Assembly: GCA_932294295.1 (NCBI GenBank)
Contig: OW028581.1
Location: forward strand, 16,699,662-16,763,661
Direction: 5' to 3'
DNA: 64,000 nucleotides
From: Alitta virens
Lineage: Eukaryota > Annelida > Polychaeta > Phyllodocida > Nereididae
Shown here: piece by piece, positions 1-11,300 of the stretch
How positions within the stretch are numbered: position 1 is the first letter of the stretch
How the letters are laid out: every line of letters begins with the position of its first letter
Position numbers and translations under genes: made by a program
The notes under the pieces: model-generated
Database searches by the model: none
Told to the model about the DNA's origin: nothing
Seen by the model: only the letters and a program-made list of their open reading frames with translations

Positions 1-240
1 GTAGTAGTATAGTAGTAGTAGTAGTATAGTAGTAGTGGTAGTAGTAGGAGTAGTAAGTAGTAGTAGTAGTTGTAGTAGTAGTAGCAGTAGTAGTAGTAGT
101 AGTAGTAGTATAGTAGTAGTAGTAGTATAGTAGTAGTGGTAGTAGTAGGAGTAGTAGTTGTAGTAGTAGAAGCAGTAGTAGAAGCAGTAGTAGAAGCAGT
201 AGTAGAAGCAGTAGTAGAAGCAGTGCTGCAGTAGTAGTAG
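1..240. repeat. GTA/AGC trinucleotide microsatellite
   Basis: Nearly continuous GTA units with AGAAGC variants near the right end; truncated by the window edge. Confidence 0.95.
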
Positions 241-2483
241 GTTTTCTGGACTTAATAGTATAGCAATAAAAAAAATTCCAGGTTCACAAGTAATATTTAA
301 AAGCTATTAATACAGTCTGCCATACCAAAACTGGTACATTTATTTAAACCATTCAGCATGTTTCTGGTACAAGCCCTATGCAAGCCCTGTCCTAATATTA
401 TCATTCTTAATTGGTTTGTGCTGCAGTCAATTGTCCATTAGGCAAGTTTAAGTAGTCATGCATTCAGTACGGTTTTAAAAAGATTTAAAGGAATATCAAA
501 AGTTGCCCTCAGGCAAGCTTACCAAATATGAAGGTCAAATTTCGAATGGGCCCTTGTCACAAAAACATATTCACTTTAGAAATGATGACATTGATGACGT
601 CAGTGTTACCGTATGGGTAGAGAGAGAGAACAAAAAGATTTTTTCACAACCATAACAACAAAATAGGCCTCTCAATCATTCTGCTCCTTATAATATATAG
701 GCCTATACTAACTCGCTTATAAAGCTAAGATTGCAGCCAAAAATCCACATTTTATTATGCTTTAACCTGACCAAAAATTGCTTTAAAAAAAATTGTAAAT
801 TGAAGGTCTGAAAAGAATTGTTTCTGATTTTAAAATATCCCATTAAATCCAATCCTGTCCATTTGGGGCCATTGTGAACATAAGCGCTTGTCATAACAGA
901 GGGCTCACACAAGGTGCCACAATCACGTGCCCTTAATAACGTGTGCTGTGGCGTCATTGACATTGTGACGTCATGACACTGGAGTTTAGTTCAGCTTGGG
1001 CCCTGGAGGTGGCAGCTTAGTCGGAGGACCTCTGATGCACGTGTCATTGAAAAGCCCTTTTAGACCCTTTCGGGGGCTTACGAGGGGTGATTGTGGAACA
1101 GCCCCAAAATGGAGGACCGGAAGTCTTCATTAACAGGTGCCCGGATCAGCCAAAATGCCCGGATCAACCTTATTTGGATCCCTCTCAATTATGCTGACCA
1201 AGCAAAGCTTCCCAAATCCCATCTCAAGGGTATGATACATGTGCCCTGTGTTAAATGGAGTGGCTGGTTTAAATGCTCGGGTAATTGGTTGTTTTTAGGG
1301 AGCGTTTTTCTAAAGGTGTTTCCATGGAAAGACAGCTTTTTTAGTTTATGCAATTAACCTTAAATGTAAAGTTTTGCATTAGATGTATTTGTTTTTAATT
1401 GTCATTTGATGTAATGTGTTAGATAAGTTTCAGCAAGCGAAATCGTCTCTTGCAAGTAGGCTACATTGTACTGTAAAATTGATAAACTTTTTCCCTCTTG
1501 TAGCAGCTCTGAGTATTTAACTGTTTCCTTATTTGACAATAACAGGCATGTTTGCAGGAGAACCAACACCGTTTTGGAGTGAAATTACCACGAAATAAAA
1601 AGTCAAGTCAACTTCTAAATTTGTAGAATCAGTAAATCGTCGAATTTTTCTGAATTTGCTCTTTTGTGTTCATTGAAAATTCTTTAATTTGCTCAGTAAA
1701 TATAAACAGGGAAAACATGCTACTGAAACCGTCTGTTTATAAAGCCCAGGCTCGTGCAGGAGAGGCCGGAATTGTCGGAGGCCGGATTGGGTTTAGGCCG
1801 GATCGACTCGGGGGCGAATCGTCCTGTTAAATGTGGTTAAAAAGCACGGCTGTTTGCCTGAGAAAGGAAAATATGCTTGTTTGATGGGGTAACAGGCGAC
1901 AATAGGTGGCGACAGCATCGCCGTGTGAATTGACAGACCAGCGTGTGAGTGCGCATGCCCACTGCAATTGGAAGCCGAACAATCGCTATTGTTTGGTCAC
2001 ATGACTCCCCTGATACCCCTTGATCAAGTGGCCCTTATCTTAATAACTTGTTAATTCTGGTTTCGGTCAACAGATCTTGAGTTAATAAAGGATCATTTCC
2101 GCTTCATTTTTTGCACTTTCCCCCCAATTTTTTCCTCTTCTTTTTTTCCTTGTTACATTTAATGAAGTGTTTCATGAAAAGAAGTCAAGTTTTTGAACCT
2201 CTTGATCAAAGATCCTACCTTAGAAAAAATAAGATAATTTATACGAATACAATTCCAAGAATTCGGATGTTGCTTAATTCATCAAAAACAAAAGCAGAGG
2301 TTCTGAGAAAGGTCACATATTCAACCCTCAATCAAATGCGAAAGCACCCCGGTTGACCTTGTAGTTAAGGAGTTTGGTAGCTTTTCTTCATGGTCCCGAA
2401 TTCAATTTCTACAGCAAATAAATATAATAGGCCTTATCCTAACTACATTTAAGGCAACCAAAAAAGTATTATTAGTAGCTCAT

Positions 2484-2665
2484 GACATGATCTGGGTATA
2501 AAGCCTTGTCATCTCTTCATTACGTCTGTCAGCTTTCAGAAGTGAACATATACAGTTCTAAACTCGGTATTCCAGCCCATAATTTATAAAAACAATGAGC
2601 TTATGTGAGACCCGTATCTTGTCTATAAGGTTGGGGTCTTTCACTTGCCACAGCATAGACACAGA
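2484..2665. mobile_element. SINE family A, rearranged fragment
   Basis: Forward 3' piece (GCCTTGTCATCTCTTCATTACGTCTG) is followed by an inverted body piece (GGGGTCTTTCACTTGCCACAGCATAG). Confidence 0.4.
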
Positions 2666-4086
2666 CACTAGGACAGACCTATTTAATGAATCGGTAAAAA
2701 GCTCTATTCTTTCTTGTATTGTGCGCTAATTTACAGCAGTTTTTCAATTCCTGACTGCACTGATTTCATGTCTCACAAATGAGGCCAGAATGAGACCTGA
2801 TAACCGGCTTTATTTCTGCAGTCCCCAATGCCAACAGAATAAAATGCCAATCCGCCATTTATTTGCAGACGAAATACTTGTTGACTGAACCAATATAGAC
2901 CCAATTATAGGGTAATTAATTTCCCTGTTACTAGTGTGACACAAATCAATGGGCGAATAATGCCTTTTGGGCGGCCATTTTTGTGCACCAGATTACACAG
3001 CTGAGAATTCTCAGGCGGAAATCACGCTGCCTACGTGACAAGGCGAGAGAGCACAGCAGCGCCACAGGAAATGCTTAAGCTCGCCATTAATTGAAAATAC
3101 GGATCCATGAAACACAAATAGGGTTTATTTGAGGGGTGAGGGTTTCACTAACAGCTCGTTCATTCCTTTATGACGTCAATAAGCCAGAGTGTTGAGCGAT
3201 AATAGGAGAAGCTGCGGAACACTCGTAGGTTGTAAGCCGAGCCCAAAGTCTAATAAAATCGCATAGATCTAAACTTTGTTTGGAATGGAAATCATGGAAC
3301 GCTCAAAAGAACTCATAATTGGCTGATTGATCGCTTCCGAGAGAGGGCGCTGCGCACTTCATGAAGCACGTTCCGTCGACAGTTTAGCCGCCAGTCGATG
3401 GGGCGGTGGGCGCTCATGGGACTCTCGTATCTGTTGTGACGTCTGATCTTTCACTTCCGCCACCCCTCCATCGATTACCCTCGTTGCAGCCCTCTTGACC
3501 CCCTCAACCGCAACTGTAACGATCGCCTCCTCAAATTCCCGCCATTTTCATCCAAAGCAGACGATCTTAGGTTTTGGCGCGCTTTCCTCTCAGTGGAATA
3601 CATACATAAATCACGAATTGCTTTCCCGAATGTAATTGTTGACGGAATAGATTTCCACCAACCACCGGAGAGCTGATTTCATCCGAAATGACTTATTCTG
3701 GCTTGAGTTTCAGACCCTTGCCGCAGCTTCCACTCTATTACAGCAGATATTACAGCAAATACCCGGCCATTATGATCCTATGCATGCGCTGGTCTTCCTC
3801 GGCGAGCCACAGATGGACCACTCTCACGATTTCGTTTACCCATGGATGCCGTTTCGTTGCTTGATCTGGTTCCTGATTGTGTTTCCTCAACCCGAATTTG
3901 CTGAATTATGTGAATTATACATCCTGACCATAATTGCCCAGAAAAGATCCTGAATTCTGCATTTGACTTTATTGAGACAAAATGCAACTGAACTCTACTG
4001 TGATAAATGATAAGGCGTATCGAATATGAAAATATTTGTTATATTTGAGGTTTATAATAAATAAAAGAAATGCAGGAAAACATCAT

Positions 4087-4262
4087 ATCTTGCTGAGTTC
4101 ATTTATTTGTTTTACTCAATTTTATGTAGCAATGAATAGAATAGAAAAGAATAGAATGTAATAGAATAGAATAGAATAGAATAGAATAGAATAGGATCTT
4201 GCTGAGTTCATTTATTTGTTTTACTCAATTTTATGTAGCAATGAATAGAATAGAAAAGAATA
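4087..4262. repeat. 109-bp tandem duplication with AATAG arrays
   Basis: The block from ATCTTGCTGAGTTCATTTAT to GAATAGAATAGAAAAGAAT occurs at 4087 and again at 4196, each followed by a pentanucleotide array (AATAG, then TATAA). Confidence 0.9.
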
Positions 4263-4734
4263 TAATATAATATAATATAATATAATATAATAGAATAGAA
4301 TAGAATAGAATAGAAGTCTCACCTCAACATCAGGATATGTATTGGTAAGTTTGATTGGTATGAAATCACTGTCAGTTTCAAACAACAACATGGTATGCCT
4401 TTTTCTTTCTTTTTTTTCAAAATTTGCAAGGAAACCTTTAACGTCAAATTGGTTAGAATTAGCATATTGCTCTCGTTCAACGATGGAACAAAAGTAACTC
4501 TTGTGACTTGCAAATGCTGCTTTATTGAAGGACATCATTGTGTCTTATTGGATCGCTCAGATTTAATTAGAAAGCTTCTGTATGGTTGGTTGGCGGCATT
4601 TCATTGTTAATTGGATCCCCGCAGATCTTCTTTGGCTCAATCATTTGCCTCATGAGCTGCCCCTATCAATTGTGCATTCAACCGTGACGCGTTTCCACGC
4701 TTCACTGAGCGCAGCATCGCACCTCCAAACAGCT

Positions 4735-4831
4735 GTTGCAGCAGCAGACCCTGAAACAGCAGCAGTAGCAGCAGCAACAGCAGTAGCAGCAACAGCAGTA
4801 GCAGCAGCAGCAGCAGCAGCAGCATATAGGG
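4735..4831. repeat. CAG/AGC trinucleotide repeat
   Basis: GCAGCAGCAGCAG-type runs broken by CAACAG and AGTAGC. The poly-Ala and poly-Leu frames over it are artefacts. Confidence 0.9.
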
Positions 4832-5069
4832 CAACCTATCTACAAAATCATCTCATCATTATATCGGACAATAACAAATAATTTTGGACGAAGAAAGTAT
4901 ACAATTACTGTAAGTGAACCAGAGATGAATCTTAATTGAGAAAATTATATATATATATATATATAAGAAAATAGAAAAGAATAGTCAATTAACCATGATA
5001 TGGGCAGACGTAATGATGAGATGATAAGACCAAACACACACTGTAACACATCCGCTATATATGTGCCCC

Positions 5070-5240
5070 ACAACACTGCAATGTGCTGGGCTTCCAACCA
5101 CTGGGTCCTGGGCTAAAGTCCCGTTCAAGCCTAAGTTATATGGCTGTTTCATCCTTCGTCTCATTGCCATGGTCCCTGCCTGTCCTAATTAGCCCATCAG
5201 GTGCAGAAATATATGACGTAAAACCCTAATCCACCACCAC
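5070..5240 (+). mobile_element. SINE family B copy
   Basis: GGGCTTCCAACCACTGGGTC, CAAGCCTAAGTTATATGGCT, CCCTGCCTGTCCTAATTAGC and GACGTAAAACCCTAATCCACC match the 35.5 kb copy. A short inverted family A piece (4995-5030) sits just upstream. Confidence 0.7.
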
Positions 5241-5337
5241 ACTGCAATGTGCCAGTACAATGCACTGAAAATCATTTATGTCTCATGCGAACAATACTTA
5301 GAGATGAAATTTAAGAAAAGTATATACATGCCTACAA

Positions 5338-5412
5338 TCTAGTTTGGAATCGAACCCAATACTGTTAGTGGAGCTGGGACGGCCTTCACTACTGAGCAAC
5401 TCAACTTAGATT
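5338..5412 (-). mobile_element. tRNA-derived SINE head, inverted
   Basis: On the minus strand, TTGCTCAGTAGTGAAGG (A-box-like) and GGGTTCGATTCC (B box) stand at tRNA spacing without a proper cloverleaf. Confidence 0.45.
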
Positions 5413-6494
5413 TACTGATAGCTAAGAGTGTTATCATATTCAAGAAAACAAATAAATGAAATATGCAAGAAATCAGGCAAAAAGGCCAAAATCAAACATC
5501 AACGTATGCCTTACGAATGACAAGTCACTGGAGTACTATTGAGACGCATGACATTTTATCAATGCTTGTTTACAATTGACATAAGGCTTGCAAAACATTC
5601 TAAAACCACATATTTTTACCAGGCATGCAGAGCAAGCAGCAGGCATACCTGAACAAAAGCCAAACTACCTGCAGCTCTCAGTCATGGCCCAATCAAATGC
5701 CAGGCACACATTAAAGGCCTCTGGCTTTTGAGTTTCTCCACCAAGTAGGCAAATGACATGTATTTGCGAATCGCTTACTCTAAGCCAAACAAAAAACATG
5801 CCGGAGAACCTAGCTGCCATGTGATATATCTATAAATGTGTGTGCAGACGAAGGGCCCTTTAGGGGTCTTAAGAAACGCAAAGCATGATGGGAAGGGGGT
5901 GAAGAGTCAACCCCTAGACTTGGCTTCCCATCTTAATGCCAAACAGATTTCCAGAAGGGCAAATATTCTTCTGGGGGACCTCTGTGTGTGATCTGTTGGC
6001 TTTTCTCATTTCAAATGCTTGTCTTAAATAACCCAGGCACCAGTTTGGAATTTGAGCTGCAGGTCAACCAAAAATATTCATAAACTTCTATATTATAGTA
6101 CAAAAACAGAATACTAATTTCTTGCTAAACATTGCAGCAGATATTCTGGTATTTCTCAAAAATATTCAATTCAGTAATAACTCTAAGGTAGGGTTAACTG
6201 TATATGTCACAACTATACACATGTGCACATGCATATGCTTTCATATATGAGGTTGAATAAAAGTTGATTGATGTTAGTTTACAAATGAATTTAGAATTAT
6301 TTTTCGTGGATAACCTGTACATTTCAATTTTAAGGTATCTCACTGTATTTCTAACATTCTGGGGAAAAGTTCAATTGACGTATCAAATACACAGGCAAAA
6401 TAACCCCTCGCCCTAAAAAATTTGTTCTTACACCATTGCTCATTAATGGGAGTTCAGAGAGATGTTTCCACCACCGCATTAAGCAGCAGGTGCT

Positions 6495-6572
6495 ATGTGG
6501 CATAGTGGCTAAGGGCCTATAGCTGATATTACTTAATTGTATACTGGGTTCTATTCCAATCTACATAACCTA
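6495..6572 (+). mobile_element. tRNA-derived SINE head
   Basis: TGGCATAGTGGCTAAGG and GGGTTCTATTCC are decayed A and B boxes at tRNA spacing, with no folded tRNA. Confidence 0.45.
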
Positions 6573-8045
6573 TGAGACGTATATCTATATTGACTATTAA
6601 CTGGTGCTGTGTTGTGAATTATATTCTGAAGAGCTCTTTATGCTATTTACACGATTTGTCATGATTTTTCATGATCAATCATTTCAGTTTATCGTGAGTT
6701 GATACTGAAGTGGTTTCTGTCAGGAAAGCATGTAGCTGGCGACAGAAAACAATCTTTAAACTCCAAATACTACAGCCTGGAATTTTGTGTATATCTATAA
6801 GAAATTCTGTTGGCTTTCTTATAATCATACATACAGACTTGTATACATTCTGTCATGAACACCTTATGCTAGTTGGAGACCACAATGCTTGTTCTTAAAC
6901 TTAGTATGCTTGACAGCACTTTGCCACCCAGGGTAGCTTCTGTATGCTCATAAAATGCTTTATAATGTGCTATGTCAATTCCATTATAAGCATTATCACT
7001 TTAGACATGTCAGGGAGCTAGGCAGAAGTCAGTTCTCAAATATCCATAGTGTGTTGTCCATTTGGGAGAATGTTTATAGACCCATACAATGCTTTGTTAT
7101 GGCAACCGTGCTATTCTTAACACAGCCACCAATGTTTGTGAGACAGGCACTGTTAAGTTTCTCAGCTGAATGACCAAGTGCAATTGGAACTTTATGCAGT
7201 GTTTGCCAATGTGTTTGCACCATGTTCACTGAGGTCTCCTACAAGCCTCGGACCATGTGCAGACAGAAGCCTGGGACACAGACTCTTGATGGGTTTACTC
7301 AAAGCCTTCGATGTCATTCTGGTCGGTGAGGCAAACACCAGCTCAACAGACTCTGTCATGAATATCATGGAACTTCACAAACATAACCGGGCATATAAAG
7401 GTCCACCCCCCAACCCCACACAATGGGACACAATGAGACATTGCACTGCTCTTCAAATTCTGACACTACCTTCAAAATCCTAACACAACTGTTTAATTCA
7501 TGTGCTTCTCTAACTTTGCTTTCAAGGCCAGTTTTTGCCAGCAGATGTCCCCAAAAGCATGGTGTCGTTAAAATAAGACAAGAATGTGTATAATATTGCC
7601 ACCAATCATATTTGAATAATGACAGTTGTGAAAGAACCAGGTTTTTATTAGTAGAAAGTTAGGAAGGCCACAAATTGGGTTACTGACTTAAAATAGTTGC
7701 AATTAGTCTTGATTGTAAATAGCAAGCAACACACCAATTTGTTGGCAATTGACTCTCTTGTACTCTGCACAATTTGCTATAAACATCATTGTTTACTGTT
7801 TTTAAATATTACAGAAGAAATGACCTTTGCTGATTTAGAAATATGGGACATGGAAGTGCAAATCACCATGAATGGAAGAAATAGACACAAAAAGGCAACG
7901 TTTGAAATATTTAATACATTAAGTACAGTTTTAATACTGAAGTTTCATCTTGCAAAAATGACCATCTGATATTAATAATTTATATCAAATGTCAATTAAG
8001 TACTATACAAATCATTAATCATAAATAATAGTCAATAAACTTGTG

Positions 8046-8051
8046 TTTATT
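8046..8051 (-). terminator. AATAAA poly(A) signal overlapping the DBX stop codon
   Basis: The minus strand reads TCTTGAATAAACAC: the A of the TGA stop begins AATAAA. If used, the 3' UTR would be only some 20 nt. A second AATAAAA lies further down, around 7645-7651, and may be the main site. Confidence 0.35.
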
Positions 8052-8362
8052 CAAGAAACATCAATTTCACAATCTTCCTCTTCCGGGTCAGAGGTCATGT
8101 CCATATGTTCTGAAAACGAGACGCTATTGTCTAATGACGTCACAATCTGTGGAGACTCCTGATTGGTCGAGTGGTCATGGGGGTGACTAGAATCGAAGGG
8201 CACTGGGTTCAAACTCGGGCTGTGCATTTTGAGGTCGCTAAGGTCAGGGTTAGGATTGTCCTTATTTGGTAATGTTTGTTCACGTGACCCACCGGAAGAC
8301 AGTAGCTCCCTCTCTTTGGAGTTTCGCCATTTCATTCTTCTGTTTTGGAACCAGATTTTTAC
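8051..8362 (-). CDS. DBX: DBX coding exon 4 (homeodomain helix 3 and tail)
   Basis: Acceptor TTGCAG followed by VKIWFQNRRMKWRNSKE, the recognition helix with Gln50 and Asn51. After the DBX-typical SSGGSREQTLPNK comes a 70-residue tail rich in Ser, Asp and Glu. The TGA stop overlaps an AATAAA signal. Confidence 0.95.
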   Translation of the reverse strand, partial: VKIWFQNRRMKWRNSKERELLSSGGSREQTLPNKDNPNPDLSDLKMHSPSLNPVPFDSSHPHDHSTNQESPQIVTSLDNSVSFSEHMDMTSDPEEEDCEIDVS

Positions 8363-11300
8363 CTGCAACAGAAATTAAGTAATCAGCTTATATGATCGGC
8401 TGCCAGCAGATGTAATGATGAGATGATAAGGCTTTGTCGACACCATGCTACACATTTACCCTATGAGTGGGGTCTTTTACTTGCTGGATGTTACGTAAAA
8501 GGGTAATATGTTGCGGAATCTAAGTCTTATCATATCATCATTATGTCTGCCACTAGGAGCTGTTCTTATAAGCAGTGCTGGGGCAGTGCAAAAATAAATA
8601 AATAAAATAACATGTTTTAATTTAGACTCTATACTGCCCTAGATTTGGACTGTACCTAAACAGTTAGTTTTCACTTCTGATCTTCTCCTATTTTTTTTTT
8701 TAATCTTATCTTATTTGTTTTATCTGTAGTACGAATCCATTTGTACATTGCAAATAAACGCGGCTGTGTTAGATCATGTCAAAAAAGCATTTATCATCCT
8801 CCTTAAACATGGAGTGATGCAAACTGATCCTTGCCATACATACACCATTGATCATGACTTTTGCCAAATTTGCAAATATCCCAATCGAAATATGAAAAAC
8901 ACTTCCAGCATGTGTTTATTGATTAGTTTTCCAAATTCGGTGCAAAAAATAAACTTAGCCATTCCTCTATTGGTTAATGTCGCGTTTTATTTGCCCATCT
9001 CAGCTGTTTAAATTGTATTTGAATGAGTTCAGTTACATCACGCATTGGCCAACTCAACAAATAATGATTTTTGAAATGGCGAATTATTGCATTTATTTAG
9101 GAGAGCATGATCTTGTTGAGTCTTTTCCCCTCAGCTGTTTGAATGTGTAACATGGATGAGTCAAGTCAAATCATGAATTTAACTGCTTCAAATAAAGCCA
9201 GTCATGAATTGGAGAGACACACCTCATTCGGTGTGATTCTATTGATGGCGGGTCATGATATGTTTACGATTGGCTGAGAATTAGCTCATCCGTGTCAAAA
9301 CGAGGGCATCATTCCATCCTGCACGTGCCATGACGTCAAAAGGCTTTCCCGCCAAAATGATAAATGTCGTCCGCTTTGCAAGAGAAGCGACGCCTGTCGG
9401 CCATGCGGGTAATGACTAATGGTCCGTGACTCTGCCATCTGCTGGTAGACGCAGCAACAAATTTGGAACATTTTGTTTCAGATAACTTTTCAAATTTCTA
9501 TTTCTGAGGTTTCAAAATGGACGGATTGACTGATGTTTATGACTATGTCTATGTATCGATGCTACTAGGACTGCAGCTCAGCTCATATGACCAGCTACCA
9601 AATGCCGACGTCATGATGAGATGATAAGGCTTAGAGTCCACACCATGTTACACATTTACGTCATGGGTGGGGTACGTCTTTTACTTGCCTCACCATAGAG
9701 ACAAACTCGCAACTAAATCCCATGTTGTAATACTTTAAACTTTCTGAACTGCTTAGATGGAAAAAAAAGAACTTTCCATTGTTTTTAGCGATGTGTCGCA
9801 ACACAGTTCAATTGTGTTAGAAATGGCATGTGGCCAAATAAAGAACTTTATCCAACCCATTTTCTCCCATTTTCATCAATTTTCTGCTGGTTGCACTGAC
9901 TGCTTTGCAGGAAATTTGAAGACGCAGAAGTCAATGTAAGAAGACAGGGGATTTTTAAGATCAAAGCTCGAATTTCTTTGCTAATCCTAATTTAATTAGG
10001 TGCGACCTAAAGTCATGTAACGTTACACCACTTTCCCCTGAATATGTCAACGCAATGGAGCAGCGAAGTGTAAACCTAGTGGGAGACAACATTATGTACC
10101 TCTGGGCCTCTAGACTTACACATCAAAGACTAGAGGCCAATAGTTTGGACATTACACCTCCGTTATAAGATTGACTATTTCCTATTGACCATTGTCGTCC
10201 GCTACTCAATATTTAAAGTAGGAAATAGGAGACAAATTTAGACCCTTAATCCACACTTATAAGACCAATAGAGAAGGTCTGTGAAGATATTTCAACAAGG
10301 TTTAGTATAATACATGACTTAATGCTTGATATAATTACATTAGAAAGTAGTTTGGCAATCTGTTCCAAATATATTTCAAGATGAAGCACTTGTATGGGAT
10401 TTTAGTTATCTTTGAACCATATATGCAAATGTTGGCAAAAGGGTCTATACAACAAACTAGATGATGACTAATTGGTAAATTATTTGTAATAAAGTTAGTA
10501 GGTCTTTGGAACTGGTAGATTCATAAAAAACCATTAGTGTAAAAATATATCAACATATCTGCATAAGATGCACTTACAATACATCTCTATATGATAAGTA
10601 CTGTAAGTTTAAGTATTACATTGTGGATGACAGTCAAAATTACTTGTCAAGTTTGATGGTTATAACACAACAATAATATTCTTAAAATATCTTATGTTTC
10701 ATTGTGGATGGTAGTGGATGGAAACTGATTAAATGAGGTGTTTCATTGTGGATGGTAGTGGATGGAAACTGATTAAATGAGGTGTTTCATTGTGAATGGT
10801 ACCTTATTATGCGGAAATGAAATAAAATTATCTGAATAAAGCAGTGGCAATTCTGAAATTTTTAATTTCAGTTATCTTATACCAACCTGTGAGTCCTTGA
10901 GACCGAGTTTGTCGGCCAGTTTCTTCCTGTCTGGTTTACTGATGTATTTTTGTTTCTGAAACATCTTCTCGAGTCCTTTCCTCTGAGCATCCGAGAACAC
11001 GGCTCTCCGCAGCATCCCGCGTCGAGGTTTGCCTCTCATGCTGCTCAAGAGGGACAGGGCATTTGGCATGGGAAATAGGGATGCTGAAAGATAAGGAAAT
11101 TATAAGAAATTAAAGGAAATATATACGACTGTAAGAATAATACATATAGTTTTCCACAGCATAGGAATGCTGAAATAATAAGGAAATTGTAAGAAATTGA
11201 AGGTAACTGAAAATAGCATGACTGCAGAGAGAAACTTTTATTAAAAAGTATTCAAGTTTAGAACTCAGAGAAAAATATAATATAATAGAATAGAATAGAA

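Larger units (their letters stand above)
241..8045. other. Gene-free region downstream of DBX
   Basis: No exon with recognisable coding content. Contains the repeats and SINE pieces listed separately. The patch 2940-3560 is richer in CpG and less AT-rich than its surroundings. The 101-codon frame at 7178-7483 shows no known domain. Confidence 0.5.
8363..10886 (-). other. DBX intron 3
   Basis: About 2.5 kb between the two homeodomain exons. It holds two reverse-oriented SINE A pieces (8395-8480 and 9590-9720) and the 44-bp tandem repeat at 10697-10800. A more complex stretch near 9240-9480 contains CACGTG-like and TAAT sites and might be regulatory. No coding exon seen. Confidence 0.6.

Noticed and set aside
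4582..4881. 99-codon frame ending in an Ala run
   Set aside because: The Ala run comes from the CAG/AGC repeat and the rest shows no family similarity.
7178..7483. 101-codon frame as a gene
   Set aside because: No recognisable domain, no splice or promoter context; left as unannotated.
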